From Alcanivorax sp. 1008 (GTDB lineage Bacteria > Pseudomonadota > Gammaproteobacteria > Pseudomonadales > Alcanivoracaceae), in the NCBI RefSeq assembly GCF_020667895.1, contig NZ_JAFMPS010000008.1, forward strand, positions 62,001 through 126,000: a stretch of DNA of 64,000 bases, given 5' to 3'. A program made the position numbers and the translations under genes. Shown piece after piece: positions 1-10,577 of the stretch (position 1 is its first letter; the number at the start of each line of letters is the position of its first letter). Below the pieces are notes generated by a model. It did no database searches, was not told the DNA's origin, and saw only the letters and a list, made by a program, of their open reading frames with translations.

Positions 1-81
1 CGACGGCACAAAGATGAAATTCTTGCCTGGACCGGCCGGAGCACCGAGCCAACACAGGTCTAGGCATAACAGCCGTCCCAG
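1..81. other. Edge sequence, possible 3' end of a rightward gene
   Basis: The first plus-strand frame is open from base 1 and closes with TAG at 61-63, giving 20 codons that could be the end of a convergent gene outside the window. This is too short to identify. A 7-bp inverted repeat (AGCCGTC at 71-77, GACGGCT at 85-91) spans the stop codon of the leftward NIF3-like gene and could be a weak 3' hairpin. It has no T-run on either strand. Confidence 0.25.
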
Positions 82-399
82 TCAGACGGCTTCGAGGCGC
101 CAGACATCAATAGCCGGCTCCTCATAAGGATGGGACTGACGCAACGCCTGCAAAGCCGCTTGCAGACAGGATTGTTGGCAGATCATTTCGACACGGTACT
201 CAACAACTTTTTCGATAACTCCGTGCTCACCAATATGCGGGTTGCTGCCTGCCAGGGGCCGGAACTGGCCCTCACCCGGGACCTGCCATGCGCAGCAGTC
301 GTAGTTGCCAATCCGCCCTGCACCGGCAGCAAATACTGCAGCCTTTACCTCCTCGAGGCTATCCGCAGGCACATAAAAGCACAGCTTGAGCAGGCTCAT
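82..399 (-). CDS. NIF3-like / YqfO-type domain protein
   Basis: This 105-residue protein matches the stand-alone NGG1p-interacting factor (NIF3) C-terminal-like family, whose fold resembles PII/CutA-type ferredoxin-like proteins. The N-terminal strand LKLCFYVP, a central GRIGNY segment and the near-terminal HPYEEPAIDVW motif are typical. The biochemical role is unknown. I chose the ATG at 399 because it overlaps the TGA of the upstream thioesterase as ATGA; an ATG-like start 8 codons earlier would lie inside that gene. It is the last gene of the purL operon and should be translationally coupled to it. No metal-binding NIF3 core is present, so it is not a full-length NIF3. Confidence 0.8.
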   Translation of the reverse strand: MSLLKLCFYVPADSLEEVKAAVFAAGAGRIGNYDCCAWQVPGEGQFRPLAGSNPHIGEHGVIEKVVEYRVEMICQQSCLQAALQALRQSHPYEEPAIDVWRLEAV

Positions 400-1079
400 T
401 GTGGCTTGAACTCCTCCTTCCACTGGTAGTCGCCACCGGCACTGATCCAGACTCCGCTGGCCTCAACGGAAACCCGTTCCCCGACCAGCACACGACCCTG
501 GCAAAATAGTTTGCGCCCTTCGATGCGCTGCACGCTCGCCTCAAGAGTGACATCAGTATTCAAGGGTGTAGCGGCCAAGTAACGCAAGGTGAGCGTGCCC
601 GTCATACCCAGATTAGGAAAGAAGTCCTGCGTCTTCGCCAGCAGAATATCCATGGTCAGGGCCAGTACGCCACCATGCACCCGCCCGGGCGGCCCCTGCC
701 ACGGCACTCCGTAGTTAGCCTTGCCACGAACCATCTGTCCATCGAGCCACAACTCTAACGGCAACGACAACGTTGTCGAGTGGCCGGTAAGAATTTCGAA
801 ATCAAGCACATCGAGCAAATCCTGTCGGCTGGCCTCGCCCTGAAAAAGGCGCCCCAGCATGGCCGGGAAATCGCGCTTGTCATGTTGCCGAATACGGTCT
901 GCCAAGGCTGCCAGCTCGGCGGCATAGCCAGCCAGTTCATCCCTTGAGGCATCCATCCGCACAAGTTCTTCGGTGATGGATTTCATTGAGCCGGCAATAT
1001 CACGACGCAGTACCGTTTCTTCGGTCGGCTGTGGCATCTCGCCAACGCGGATCTGGGAAAAGTGGTAGCGCTCGCTCAT
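396..1079 (-). CDS. PaaI-family hotdog thioesterase, copy 2
   Basis: The 227-residue protein has a helical N-terminal half (about residues 20-95) and a C-terminal hotdog domain of the PaaI/4HBT superfamily. The signature is GPPGRVHGGV at about residues 130-139, followed by a long strand containing TGTLTLRYLAATPL. Such enzymes hydrolyse acyl-CoA or acyl-carrier thioesters, but the substrate cannot be told from sequence. It overlaps the gene before it by 4 bp (ATGA) and the one after it by 4 bp. It is a clear paralogue of its neighbour at 1076-1744 and shares the same motifs in the same order, so a local duplication is likely. The N-terminal extension is longer than in classic PaaI (about 140 residues). 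Confidence 0.8.
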   Translation of the reverse strand: MSERYHFSQIRVGEMPQPTEETVLRRDIAGSMKSITEELVRMDASRDELAGYAAELAALADRIRQHDKRDFPAMLGRLFQGEASRQDLLDVLDFEILTGHSTTLSLPLELWLDGQMVRGKANYGVPWQGPPGRVHGGVLALTMDILLAKTQDFFPNLGMTGTLTLRYLAATPLNTDVTLEASVQRIEGRKLFCQGRVLVGERVSVEASGVWISAGGDYQWKEEFKPQ

Positions 1080-1744
1080 TTGCGTTTACTGAAGTCCGGT
1101 TGCAGAAAAATGCCTTCCGCCTGCACTGTCTGCTGTTCGCCGTTAAAAATTGCCCCCTCGATAAACATCTTGCGGCCTTCCATGCGCACGATACGTGCAG
1201 TGCATCGCAGCTGAGTATCAATAGGCGTCGAAGCCATGTAGCGAATATTCAGGGTGCCGGTAACACCGATCTTCAACGCGGCATGCATGGCGCGGGACAA
1301 AAGCGCATCAAGGATCCATGCAATCACGCCGCCATGTACTCGGCCAGGGGGACCCTGATAATGCTCGCCAAGACTGATCTGGCCTTCCACCCCTTCCGCC
1401 GTCTGTGTCCGCCAGCGCAGCTGAGGGGCAATGGGATTGGACAGACCGCCGACCGGGTCATAGTCCATCATGTCAAACACGTCAAAAGTACTGGCCTGAC
1501 CGGTGAACAGGCGACGGTTCGCCTCACGGGTGTTACGGCGCGGCGGGGTGCCCATGGTCTCTAGCAGACCTTCCAGCGTGGTCGCCCATTGCTCAAGGTC
1601 TGCATCATCCGCTTCAACCCGTATCAAGCGCTCAGATAACTGCTGCATGGCGGCTGCGATGCGCCGACGGATAACAAAGGTTTGCGGCACATCACTGTCA
1701 TGGGCCGAGAGCAGCTCAAATGGCCCCCACTTTTTTTCCGGCAT
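1076..1744 (-). CDS. PaaI-family hotdog thioesterase, copy 1
   Basis: The 222-residue protein has the same architecture as its downstream neighbour: a helical N-terminal region, then a hotdog domain with GPPGRVHGGV and GVTGTLNIRYMASTP. It is predicted to be a cytosolic acyl-thioester hydrolase of unknown substrate. An open frame continues upstream to 1819, but that part runs into the purL 3' end. I chose the ATG at 1744, which begins MPEKKWGPFEL and lies 4 bp after the purL stop. The spacing places it in the purL transcript. The pair may work as a heteromer, which is inference only. Confidence 0.8.
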   Translation of the reverse strand: MPEKKWGPFELLSAHDSDVPQTFVIRRRIAAAMQQLSERLIRVEADDADLEQWATTLEGLLETMGTPPRRNTREANRRLFTGQASTFDVFDMMDYDPVGGLSNPIAPQLRWRTQTAEGVEGQISLGEHYQGPPGRVHGGVIAWILDALLSRAMHAALKIGVTGTLNIRYMASTPIDTQLRCTARIVRMEGRKMFIEGAIFNGEQQTVQAEGIFLQPDFSKRK

Positions 1745-1748
1745 CTGC

Positions 1749-4700
1749 TTACCCCACCCACTTGCGTGCATTGGCAAACATTCGGAACCAGGGCGCATTC
1801 TCGAACTGCTTCCACTCATCCGGGCACCAGCTTTGCTGTACCACCCGGAATACCCGCTCCGGGTGCGGCATCATGATCGTTACCCGGCCATCCGCTGTGG
1901 TGAAACCGGTGGCACCGGCAATCGAGCCATTGGGGTTAGCCGGATAGTTCACCGCCGCATTACCGAAAGAATCGATATAGCGCAACGCAAGCAACTGCTG
2001 GTCCACACAGGTGCGGAAATTAGCATCACTGATTTCTACCCGACCTTCACCATGGGCCACTGCAATGGGCAGCCGTGTACCAGCCATGCCATCGAGGAAA
2101 ATTGACGGTGATGGGGTGATTTCCACCAACGCAGTGCGCGCCTCAAACTGCTCTGACTGGTTACGCACAAAACGGGGCCAATGCTCGGTACCAGGAATCA
2201 GCTCTTTAAGTGCGGAGAGCATCTGGCAGCCATTACACACACCCAAGGCAAAGGTGTCGGAGCGGGCAAAGAAGGCGCTGAATGCCTCACGCAGATCCAG
2301 GTTATACAAAATGGTTTTAGCCCAGCCTTCTCCGGCGCCCAACACGTCCCCATAGGAGAAGCCGCCACAGGCAACCAGCCCGCGGAAATCAGCAAGCTTC
2401 ACACGGCCCGCCAGCAAGTCACTCATATGTACGTCATAGGCGTCGAAGCCAGCACGCTGAAACACAGCAGCCATTTCAACATGGCCGTTAACGCCCTGCT
2501 CGCGGAGAACTGCCACCTTTGGTCGAGCACCACCGGCAAAAGGCGCCGCCACATCTTCACTCATATCAAAGGTCAGGCGCACATTGAGGCCCGGATCATT
2601 AGCATCCGGAATAGCATCAAACTCCTGCTGGGCGCAGTTTGGGTTATCGCGCAAAGCCTGGATGCGGTAACTGGTTTCTGCCCAGTAGCGATGCAGATCA
2701 CGGCGCGGGGTTTCCATAAGAATAGCGCCGCCCAAACGCACTCGCAGAACATCTTCTGCATTGAGCTCGCCAATACGGTGAACACACTCGCCAAGACCGG
2801 TTTCCGCATAGGCGGCAATGACATAATCGGCCTGATCAGCACGCACCTGAATCACCGCCCCCAGCTCCTCGGAGAACAAAGCAGCAATCGCTTCTTCGTT
2901 ATCTCCGGCAATATTATCAAGTACCAGATCAGCACCCACACGCCCGGCAAAGATCATCTCAACAAATGACACCAGCAGGCCGCCGTCAGAACGATCGTGG
3001 TAGGCCAGCAGAAGCTGTTCAGACAACAGCCTTTGAGTGACGCTGAAGAAATTGCTGAGCAAGGCAGGATCATCCAAATCCGGAGCCACCTCGCCGACCT
3101 TGCCGTATACCTGTGCCAGGGCCGAGCCACCCAGACGGTTTTGGCCACGACCCAGATCAAGTAGCAGTAGCACGGTGTCTGGCTCAGTACGCAATTGCGG
3201 GGTCAGCGTATTGCGAATATCCGTCACCGGTGCAAACGCTGAAACGATCAGCGACAAAGGCGCAGTGACAGATTTCTTGATGCCGTGATCCTGCCAAAGG
3301 GTACGCATGGACAGAGAGTCCTTGCCCACCGGAATGGCAATACCCAAAGCCGGGCAAAGTTCCATGCCGACAGCCTGAACCGTATCAAAAAGGTTCTGAT
3401 CTTCACCCGGGTGACCGGCTGCAGCCATCCAGTTGGCGGACAGCTTGATCTTGCTCAGGTCACCGATATCGGCAGCGGCAATATTGGTGATCGACTCGGC
3501 CACGGCCATACGGCCAGAGGCTGCTGCATCAATCAGCGCCAATGGTGTGCGCTCACCCATGGCCATGGCTTCGCCGGTATAGGCGGTATAACCACTGGCG
3601 GTAACCGCACAATCTGCCACCGGCACCTGCCACGGGCCGACCATCTGTTCGCGATTCACCAGGCCCGTTACAGAACGGTCACCAATGGTAATCAGGAAGC
3701 TCTTGCTGGCTACCGTGGGCAGCTGCAGCACTCGCTGTACAGCGTCGCGCAGCTCAATGCCACTGACCGAAAAACTGCTTCGCTGAAAATCAGTGCGATC
3801 AAATTCGCGTAGCATTTTTGGTGGTTTGCCAAACAGCACATTCATCGGCAGGTCCACCGGCGCATCGGCGAGCAGCTCATCAGAAACCTTCAGATGCTCT
3901 TCTTCTGTCGCCTCGCCAAGCACCGCAAAAGGCGCGCGCTCCCGCTGACAAATTTCTGCGAAGCGTGGCAAGTCCTCCGCACTGACCGCCATCACATAGC
4001 GTTCCTGGGCCTCATTGCACCAGATCTCTACCGGGCTCATGCCGGGCTCATCGCAGGGTATGCGACGCAGCTCCAGAACAGCGCCCCGATCCGCATCATG
4101 TACCAGTTCCGGCAACGCATTGGATAAGCCACCGGCACCGACATCATGGATGGAAATAATCGGGTTGCGCTCACCATAGGCCCAGCAGCAATCAATCACT
4201 TCCTGGCAACGGCGTTCAATTTCCGGGTTATCTCGCTGCACCGAAGCAAAGTCCAACGCTTCCGCGCTTTGCCCGGAAGCCATTGACGAAGCCGCACCGC
4301 CGCCAAGGCCGATGAGCAATGCAGGCCCACCCAAAACGATAATTTTTGCTCCCGGAGGAATGCGATGTTTTTCCACATGCTGACCACGAATATTGCCAAC
4401 ACCACCGGCAATCATAATGGGCTTGTGGTACCCGCGTATTTCATCACCGCTAACTCCCGGCGCTTCAATTTCCAAGGTACGGAAATAACCGTTGAGGTTG
4501 GGCCGACCAAATTCGTTATTGAATGCAGCGCCGCCAAGGGGACCTTCAATCATGATATCCAGAGCGGATGCAATACGCTCCGGCTTGCCATAGGCGGTTT
4601 CCCAAGGCTGGGCAAAGCCGGGAATATTCAGGTTGGAAACGGAAAAGCCAGTCAGGCCAGCCTTTGGCTTGGAACCACGACCGGTAGCCCCTTCATCACG

Positions 4701-5636
4701 AATCTCTCCACCGGAGCCAGTGGCCGCTCCGGGGTGTGGCGCGATAGCAGTCGGATGGTTATGGGTTTCCACCTTCATCAGGATATGCACAGGCTCGTCG
4801 ACGAACCCGTACTGATGTGAATCCGGATCAGCAAAAAAACGCTGCGCCTGTGAGCCTTCAATGACCGAGGAGTTATCGCTATAGGCCGACAGCACGCCTT
4901 CAGGGCTGACCTTGTAGGTGTTGCGGATCATGCCGAACAGACTGATGTCCTGCTGCTCACCATCAATTAACCAATCCGCATTGAAAATCTTGTGCCGACA
5001 ATGCTCCGAGTTTGCCTGGGCAAACATCATCAACTCAGCATCCGTGGGGTTGCGCTGAAGACGCTGAAACTGTTCGACAAGGTAATCGATCTCGTCTTCC
5101 GCCAGAGCCAGACCCAGATCACTGTTAGCCTGCTCCAATGCGGCTTTACCGCCACCCAGCACATCGATACGGCTGAGTGACTTTGGCTGATGTTGGGCAA
5201 ACAGCGCCTGTGCCTCTTCAAGTGTTCCCAGCACTGTCTGGGTCATGCGGTCATGGATGGCTGCGCAAAATGCAGCTCTTTGCTCCTCCGTGGCATCGGC
5301 AGCAAAGTGAGCCCGGAACTCGATTCCGCGCTCTACCCGATGCACCGCCTGCAGGCCGGCGTTGTGACAGATATCCGTGGCCTTTGACGACCAGGGTGAA
5401 ATGGTGCCCGGACGTGGCACCACGACAAATTGCTCGCCCTGCATCTCTTCATTGACGCCCGCAGGGCCATATTGGAGCAACTTACCGAGCACCTGCTGCT
5501 GGTCATCGCTGAGTGGCTCAGCCAGATCAACAAAGTGAACAAAGCAACAACCAAGGTCGATCACGGCGGGATGCGCCTGCAACAGCTTTTCCTTGCGGAA
5601 TGGAGACAGAGCGGAACTACCGGGCAGTATCAGCAT
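1749..5636 (-). CDS. purL: Phosphoribosylformylglycinamidine synthase (FGAM synthetase)
   Basis: PurL makes FGAM from FGAR, ATP and glutamine in step 4 of purine synthesis. With the ATG at 5636 ([18 protein letters not shown]) the protein has 1295 residues, the same length as the E. coli enzyme, so this is the large single-chain type that needs no PurS or PurQ. The N-terminal PurS-like part, the linker, two AIRS-type ATPase halves (for example [12 protein letters not shown] near residue 210) and a C-terminal class I glutaminase are all present. The glutaminase nucleophile is Cys1134 in GVCNGCQM, and PHPERVFR carries the catalytic His. It is the first gene of a leftward operon and divergent from mltF. 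The longer frame starting at 5708 lacks family support. Confidence 0.97.
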   Translation of the reverse strand: MLILPGSSALSPFRKEKLLQAHPAVIDLGCCFVHFVDLAEPLSDDQQQVLGKLLQYGPAGVNEEMQGEQFVVVPRPGTISPWSSKATDICHNAGLQAVHRVERGIEFRAHFAADATEEQRAAFCAAIHDRMTQTVLGTLEEAQALFAQHQPKSLSRIDVLGGGKAALEQANSDLGLALAEDEIDYLVEQFQRLQRNPTDAELMMFAQANSEHCRHKIFNADWLIDGEQQDISLFGMIRNTYKVSPEGVLSAYSDNSSVIEGSQAQRFFADPDSHQYGFVDEPVHILMKVETHNHPTAIAPHPGAATGSGGEIRDEGATGRGSKPKAGLTGFSVSNLNIPGFAQPWETAYGKPERIASALDIMIEGPLGGAAFNNEFGRPNLNGYFRTLEIEAPGVSGDEIRGYHKPIMIAGGVGNIRGQHVEKHRIPPGAKIIVLGGPALLIGLGGGAASSMASGQSAEALDFASVQRDNPEIERRCQEVIDCCWAYGERNPIISIHDVGAGGLSNALPELVHDADRGAVLELRRIPCDEPGMSPVEIWCNEAQERYVMAVSAEDLPRFAEICQRERAPFAVLGEATEEEHLKVSDELLADAPVDLPMNVLFGKPPKMLREFDRTDFQRSSFSVSGIELRDAVQRVLQLPTVASKSFLITIGDRSVTGLVNREQMVGPWQVPVADCAVTASGYTAYTGEAMAMGERTPLALIDAAASGRMAVAESITNIAAADIGDLSKIKLSANWMAAAGHPGEDQNLFDTVQAVGMELCPALGIAIPVGKDSLSMRTLWQDHGIKKSVTAPLSLIVSAFAPVTDIRNTLTPQLRTEPDTVLLLLDLGRGQNRLGGSALAQVYGKVGEVAPDLDDPALLSNFFSVTQRLLSEQLLLAYHDRSDGGLLVSFVEMIFAGRVGADLVLDNIAGDNEEAIAALFSEELGAVIQVRADQADYVIAAYAETGLGECVHRIGELNAEDVLRVRLGGAILMETPRRDLHRYWAETSYRIQALRDNPNCAQQEFDAIPDANDPGLNVRLTFDMSEDVAAPFAGGARPKVAVLREQGVNGHVEMAAVFQRAGFDAYDVHMSDLLAGRVKLADFRGLVACGGFSYGDVLGAGEGWAKTILYNLDLREAFSAFFARSDTFALGVCNGCQMLSALKELIPGTEHWPRFVRNQSEQFEARTALVEITPSPSIFLDGMAGTRLPIAVAHGEGRVEISDANFRTCVDQQLLALRYIDSFGNAAVNYPANPNGSIAGATGFTTADGRVTIMMPHPERVFRVVQQSWCPDEWKQFENAPWFRMFANARKWVG

Positions 5637-5956
5637 GCGAGGCCTTCTGGCTGGGGAATTGCGAGGAGGCGCAATGATACGGGATTTAGCGCCCGGGTAG
5701 GAGGCCAATCAACACCCTCCTACCCTTGCCCGAGGCAGTATCTCCGGCAAAAGGCTCAAAATTGTTAAATGACTGATAAACCTGAGTATTGTCCAACAAT
5801 AGGCGGAGAAGGGGTCGCCAGCACACTGATAGAGTTCGCACCTGTTTAGTGACGGGGGTCTCACAACGACCCTCAAGTACCGGTGGTTCAGGAAGAATCA
5901 CGGTTGAAAGCGGCTGTACCGGCCTGACTGGCACTACCAGCAGAGGAACGAACCGG
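5637..5956. promoter_or_regulatory. purL/mltF divergent control region
   Basis: This 320-bp gene-free stretch separates the divergent purL and mltF and must hold both promoters. On the minus strand a TTGATT at about 5707-5712 with a weak CTAAAT about 17 bp further on could serve purL. On the plus side there is an AT-rich stretch around 5760-5790 and a small inverted repeat TATTGT-CCA-ACAATA at 5787-5801. I see no purine-riboswitch core and no clear second gene. An open frame runs from 5789 into mltF, but its extra N-terminus has no signal peptide and no ribosome site. Confidence 0.4.
5695..5725. repeat. 10-bp perfect inverted repeat upstream of purL
   Basis: GGGTAGGAGG at 5695-5704 is exactly repeated in reverse complement as CCTCCTACCC at 5716-5725, with an 11-base loop. 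It lies 59-89 bp upstream of the purL start. It could be an operator for a purine regulator or a hairpin in the purL leader. No T-run follows on either strand, so a simple terminator is unlikely. Confidence 0.6.
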
Positions 5957-7375
5957 ATGATGAGCGCACTACTAAGACAAAGCCGGCACCTGCTATTGCC
6001 GGCGGCACTGATTGGCGTGGTAGCCGTGCTACTCGCTATGCGTAGTGTGCCCTCTGATCTGGACCGAGTAATTGCCAGCGGCGAGCTGGTTGTCGTTTCT
6101 CGCCCCTCCCCGGCAACCTGGTATCAGGATCAACACGGCGATACCGGCTTTGAATACCAGCTGGCCCGCTCCTTCGCTGATGAGCTGGGCGTATCCTTGC
6201 GCATGGTCAAAGCAGACAGCCTGCCCTCACTGATCGATATGGTGCGTAACGGTGAAGCGGATATCGCCGCAGCGGCTCTGGCAATCACTCCGGAGAGACA
6301 AGAGCGACTGCGTTTTACTGGCAGCTATATGAATAATGGCGACCAGATGATCTCGCGCAGTGGCGAGGCCCGTCCCGCCTCTCTCGCCGACCTCAATGGC
6401 AAACACATTGCGGTACTGGCTGGCAGCGGGCAGGAAGAGTCAATACGCGAGCTGATTCGTCATGGTCAGGATCTGCGTTTTCAAGCGATCCATGACGTGA
6501 GCACCGAAAAGCTGCTCAATCTGGTCGATGAGGGCTACTTTGATCTGGCCATCGTTGATGAAAACTCCTGGCGTCTTAACAAGGCCCTGTTCCCGGAGCT
6601 AGTCGGTGGCATCACGCTGACGGAGCGGCAGCTAGGCTGGGCACTGCGCAAAAGCGGCGACAATAGCCTCTATTTGGCCGCTCAGCGCTTCCTGACCCAG
6701 CGCAAGGCAGATGGCACCGTGGCCAAGCTGGAGCAGCGCTTTTTCCACAACGCTGCCCAGATGAACCTGTATTCTTCCCGCTCATTCCTGAAACACCTTG
6801 ATGTGCGACTGCCGAACTATGCCGAGGCATTTCGGACCGCCGGGGAGGAGTCCGGGTTTGACTGGCGCCTGCTGGCTGCCATGGGTTATCAGGAGTCACT
6901 TTGGGATGCCAACGCGGTGTCACCCACCGGGGTGCGCGGCCTGATGATGCTAACCCTGCATACTGCAGCGGAGATGGGAGTCTCTGACCGCACCGACCCC
7001 CTGCAAAGCATCCGCGCCGGAGCCGCCTATCTACGCAAGATCTATGACCGCATTCCGGCACGCATTGCGGACCCGGATCGCATGTGGATGGCTGTTGCCG
7101 CCTACAATGTGGGCTTCGGGCATATGGAAGACGCCAGAGTTCTGACCCAGAAGCAGGGCGGCAACCCCGACCTGTGGAGTGATGTGCAACAGCGCCTGCC
7201 GCTACTGCGCGACGCCAACTACTACAGCGATACCCGCCATGGTTATGCCCGCGGCGGCATGCAGTCCGTGATTTATGTGCGTCACATACGCCAGTACTAT
7301 GATCTGCTGGTATGGGCCAGCGAATCCAACCGCCACGGCCCTAATATGGTCGCCATGCTGGGCAACGGTCAGTAA
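5957..7375 (+). CDS. mltF: Membrane-bound lytic murein transglycosylase F
   Basis: MltF cleaves peptidoglycan between MurNAc and GlcNAc with formation of 1,6-anhydroMurNAc. The 472-residue protein has an N-terminal hydrophobic segment (about residues 9-26) that could be a signal or anchor, an amino-acid-binding-like (SBP family 3) regulatory domain at about 30-260, and an SLT domain at about 290-450. The catalytic Glu is E313 in GYQESLWD, followed by SPTGVRGLMMLT. I chose the ATG at 5957 because AGAGG lies 10 bp upstream and the signal sequence follows directly; the second ATG at 5960 is equally possible. The stop codon abuts that of the convergent tadA with no spacer. Confidence 0.93.
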   Translation: MMSALLRQSRHLLLPAALIGVVAVLLAMRSVPSDLDRVIASGELVVVSRPSPATWYQDQHGDTGFEYQLARSFADELGVSLRMVKADSLPSLIDMVRNGEADIAAAALAITPERQERLRFTGSYMNNGDQMISRSGEARPASLADLNGKHIAVLAGSGQEESIRELIRHGQDLRFQAIHDVSTEKLLNLVDEGYFDLAIVDENSWRLNKALFPELVGGITLTERQLGWALRKSGDNSLYLAAQRFLTQRKADGTVAKLEQRFFHNAAQMNLYSSRSFLKHLDVRLPNYAEAFRTAGEESGFDWRLLAAMGYQESLWDANAVSPTGVRGLMMLTLHTAAEMGVSDRTDPLQSIRAGAAYLRKIYDRIPARIADPDRMWMAVAAYNVGFGHMEDARVLTQKQGGNPDLWSDVQQRLPLLRDANYYSDTRHGYARGGMQSVIYVRHIRQYYDLLVWASESNRHGPNMVAMLGNGQ

Positions 7376-7837
7376 TTATCTGCGCTTGCGCGCGAAGAAA
7401 CTCTTCAGCATGGCGCTAGACTGCTGCGCCATGACGCCGCCTATTACCTCAAGCCTGTGATTGTAGAAATACTGCGCAGGCAGGCTAAGCTGACTTCCGC
7501 AGACTCCGGCCCTTGGTTCACGGGCACCGTAAACCAAGGTCCCAACCCGGGCATGCATGAGGGCGCCGAAACACATGGTGCAGGGCTCGATGGTCACATA
7601 CAGCACGCTGCCACCCAACCGATAATTCCCCACCCTTGCCGCCGCATCACGCAACGCCACCACCTCCGCATGGGCGGTGGGGTCATGGCGGCCAATGGGC
7701 TGATTCCAGCCCTCTCCGATAACCTCTCCATCACGCACCAATAGGGCGCCCACGGGAACTTCACCGTGCTCTGCGGCAGTCTTGGCCAACTCCAACGCCT
7801 GCGCCATCCAGACTTCATGCTGTGGATCAACGGACAC
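7376..7837 (-). CDS. tadA: tRNA-specific adenosine deaminase
   Basis: TadA converts A34 of tRNA-Arg(ACG) to inosine. The 153-residue protein has the deaminase zinc site: H56-A-E58 and PCTMC with C86 and C89. The start is GTG at 7837, with GAGGAG about 9 bp upstream. This start keeps the N-terminal HEVWMAQALELAK helix that aligns with E. coli TadA; an internal ATG at 7807 would remove part of it. The gene is convergent with mltF, with the two stop codons directly adjacent. This linkage of purL, mltF, tadA and guaA is common in pseudomonads. Confidence 0.95.
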   Translation of the reverse strand: MSVDPQHEVWMAQALELAKTAAEHGEVPVGALLVRDGEVIGEGWNQPIGRHDPTAHAEVVALRDAAARVGNYRLGGSVLYVTIEPCTMCFGALMHARVGTLVYGAREPRAGVCGSQLSLPAQYFYNHRLEVIGGVMAQQSSAMLKSFFARKRR

Positions 7838-7902
7838 CCGTCACTCTCCTCACTTCAACTAGTGGACTATGGTAGCCGAGACACCCATCGAGCGCCTCGG
7901 TG

Positions 7903-7911
7903 TGCTATAAA
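7903..7911 (+). promoter_or_regulatory. Extended -10 promoter of the CHASE2 kinase
   Basis: TG-C-TATAAA at 7903-7911 matches an extended -10 element 70 bp upstream of the kinase start. No good -35 is visible, as is usual for extended -10 promoters. The rest of the 143-bp gap between tadA and the kinase shows no gene. Confidence 0.45.
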
Positions 7912-7980
7912 TGCGCCTTGTTTGCGCCGTCTTGTCCGGACGGTGCCGAATCTCGGATCGGGCACTAATCGGGGCACTAC

Positions 7981-10557
7981 ATGAAAAGGAAATTCTGGAC
8001 CACTGACTGGTTTGCAGTCGTTGTCATCACTCTATTGATGATCACGCTAAGCCGCAGTGGGCCGCTTGGCAGTCTGGAGCTGGCCACCTACGACGTTGGT
8101 GTTCGCAGCGCCGACCGTGATCCGGGCAGCCGCATCTCAGTACTGGCCATCGATGATCAAAGCATCGAAAACCTGGGCCGCTGGCCCTGGCCGCGAGACA
8201 TTCTCGGTTCGATGATCGACAAGCTGCAAGATGCCGGGGCTAAAGTAATCGGTTTGGGCATTTTCCTGTCCGAACCGCAAACCGACCCGGGGCTGGCAAA
8301 AATCCGCGATCTGCGCCTGTTCTGGCAAAACAGCACCCTCTCTCAAGGCGAACCCGAAGACCTGCACTTTAATGATCTGACCGTACTCGGCGAAAAGCTT
8401 GAAAAGGCCAGTCTTGATCTGGACACCGACAGCCGTCTTGCCAGCAGCATCCAGAGGGCCGGCAATGTGGTAATGGGCATGCAGATGATTCAGGGCGTGC
8501 CGATCGGCCGGCCTGACAATCCCGTACCACCGTACATCAGTAAACAACAGGTCACAGCAGAAGGCGCAGAAATTCCGGGCATGCCCATGAGCACCCTGTC
8601 ACTGACCCCACCCCTGCCTGAGTTCGCCAAATCCGCTTCGGCAGTGGGACACTTGATTATCAATCTGGACAGTGACGGAGGCGTTCGCACCGAGCCCCTG
8701 TTGGTCAACCATTACGGTGAACTGTACCCATCCCTTTCCCTGCAGATCGCTGCGCGCAGTCTGAACCTTGGCGCCGAAGACATCCGCACCAGCGCCGATG
8801 GAGTTCGTCTGGGCAATCTCAACATTCGCACAGGCGATGACCTGCGCATGAATACTTTTTTCTACAGCAACCCGGACAAGCAATCTGCCATTTCGACCGA
8901 TTCATTTTATGACGTTTACAGTGGCCGCCTGTCCGCAGATAAGTACAAAGACCGAATTGTGATTATTGGCGCCACCGCCTACGGTCTGGGTGCATCCCTG
9001 AAAACACCTTTACCACGGGCTCAGGAACCAGTGCAGATTCTGGCTCATAGCGTAGCCAGCATTCTCAATGAAGACTTCTTCGTCATGCCATCCTGGGCCA
9101 ATGCAGGCCGTTGGATCATGCTGCTACTGATTGTTATCTATCTGATGTTTGCCCTGCCGCGACTGGGCGCAGGCCTTGGCGCGGGCATTTCCGCCGTACT
9201 GCTGGTAGCGCTACTGGGTACAGAAATCGTCATGCTTGGCATTCAGGGACTATGGATTCCTCTGACCCTACCGGCAGCGCTACTGTTTGTCGGGCACCTC
9301 ACTCTGACCACAAAGCATTTCCTGGTCACCGAACAAGGCAAGGAAAAGTCAGAAAAAGAATCCGCCGAATCAAATCGCATGCTCGGCCTTGCTTTCCAGC
9401 AGCAGGGCCAGCTGGATATGGCTTTCGAAAAATTCCGCCGTGTGCCGCTGTCCGATGATGTGATGGATTTGCTTTACAACCTGGCCATGGATTTTGAGCG
9501 CAAGCGACAGTTCAATAAAGCCAGTGCTGTATACCAATACATGGCCAGCCATGACTCAACTTTCCGTGATATCGCCCAGCGCACCAAACGCGCTAATGAT
9601 GCGCAGGACACTATTATCTTCGGCATGCGCTCCGGCGGCGGCGGCTCACCCACGGATACCCTGCTGGCCGGTGGCGACGACAGCAGCTTCGAGAAGCCCA
9701 TGCTGGGCCGCTACCAGGTAGAAAAAGAACTTGGCCGCGGCGCCATGGGCGTGGTTTATCAGGGCCGTGATCCAAAAATCAACCGGGTGGTAGCGATCAA
9801 AACACTGGCGTTGTCAGAAGAGTTTGGTGAAGAAGAACTAACCGAGGTGAAAGAACGCTTTTTCCGCGAAGCGGAGGCAGCTGGCAAGCTCAACCACCCG
9901 AACATTGTCACCGTCTATGATGCCGGCGAAGAACACGATCTGGCCTATATCGCCATGGAGTTTCTGCACGGCCATGATCTTCTTCGTTATACCAAGCCAG
10001 ACAGCTTGATGCCGGTCATAAAAGTGCTGAACATAATCGGCCGTTGTGCTGATGCGCTTGACTATGCTCACGTAAACAGCATCGTGCATCGCGATATCAA
10101 ACCGGCAAACCTGATGTTTGATCCGGAAAAAGGGCAGGTAAAAATTACCGACTTCGGCATCGCCCGGGTAAACAATTCAAGCCGCACAAAAACTGGCATG
10201 GTGGTTGGCACGCCAAGCTTTATGTCACCCGAACAGGTGACCGGCAAGCGAGTTGATGGGCGCTCGGATATTTTCTCTCTGGGCGTGGTGCTGTATCAGA
10301 TGCTCACTGGCGAACTGCCATTTCAGGCAGAAAATGCCACTCAGATCATGTACCAGATCGCCACAGAGCCACACCCGGATATCCTGCAGACACGCCCCGG
10401 CCTGAAGCGAACAGCTCCATGGGTGTCGATTGTGCTGAAGCGTGCATTGGAAAAAGACCCTGAGAAACGTTATCAGCGAGCAGGCCTTATGGCTGCCGAT
10501 ATTAAGGTGGTACTGAAAAAGATGGCCGATGCTGCAGCAAAGCAAGGCGACAACTGA
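7981..10557 (+). CDS. CHASE2-sensor serine/threonine protein kinase
   Basis: This 858-residue membrane kinase begins with a transmembrane helix (about 11-27) and an extracytoplasmic CHASE2 domain (about 30-350; [16 protein letters not shown]). A cluster of transmembrane helices (about 365-440) and a linker with TPR-like helices (about 455-540) follow. The cytoplasmic Hanks-type kinase domain spans about 577-850. The glycine loop GRGAMGVV, the ATP lysine K607 (VAIKTL), HRDIKPAN (about 703) and DFG (D724) are intact, so it should be active. Signal and substrates are unknown. No PP2C phosphatase is nearby. purT follows after 20 bp, so co-transcription with purine and membrane genes is possible. 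Confidence 0.9.
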   Translation: MKRKFWTTDWFAVVVITLLMITLSRSGPLGSLELATYDVGVRSADRDPGSRISVLAIDDQSIENLGRWPWPRDILGSMIDKLQDAGAKVIGLGIFLSEPQTDPGLAKIRDLRLFWQNSTLSQGEPEDLHFNDLTVLGEKLEKASLDLDTDSRLASSIQRAGNVVMGMQMIQGVPIGRPDNPVPPYISKQQVTAEGAEIPGMPMSTLSLTPPLPEFAKSASAVGHLIINLDSDGGVRTEPLLVNHYGELYPSLSLQIAARSLNLGAEDIRTSADGVRLGNLNIRTGDDLRMNTFFYSNPDKQSAISTDSFYDVYSGRLSADKYKDRIVIIGATAYGLGASLKTPLPRAQEPVQILAHSVASILNEDFFVMPSWANAGRWIMLLLIVIYLMFALPRLGAGLGAGISAVLLVALLGTEIVMLGIQGLWIPLTLPAALLFVGHLTLTTKHFLVTEQGKEKSEKESAESNRMLGLAFQQQGQLDMAFEKFRRVPLSDDVMDLLYNLAMDFERKRQFNKASAVYQYMASHDSTFRDIAQRTKRANDAQDTIIFGMRSGGGGSPTDTLLAGGDDSSFEKPMLGRYQVEKELGRGAMGVVYQGRDPKINRVVAIKTLALSEEFGEEELTEVKERFFREAEAAGKLNHPNIVTVYDAGEEHDLAYIAMEFLHGHDLLRYTKPDSLMPVIKVLNIIGRCADALDYAHVNSIVHRDIKPANLMFDPEKGQVKITDFGIARVNNSSRTKTGMVVGTPSFMSPEQVTGKRVDGRSDIFSLGVVLYQMLTGELPFQAENATQIMYQIATEPHPDILQTRPGLKRTAPWVSIVLKRALEKDPEKRYQRAGLMAADIKVVLKKMADAAAKQGDN

Positions 10558-10577
10558 TTTTGACTGATAGGAAAACC

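Noticed and set aside
2181-2969. A 262-codon open frame on the plus strand
   Set aside because: It is antisense inside purL, has no family resemblance and no ribosome site.
5789-5956. N-terminal extension of mltF
   Set aside because: The added residues would bury the signal peptide, and no ribosome site precedes them. The ATG at 5957 has both.
5637-5956. Purine riboswitch upstream of purL
   Set aside because: I could not find the three-way junction core sequences. Only a simple inverted repeat is present.
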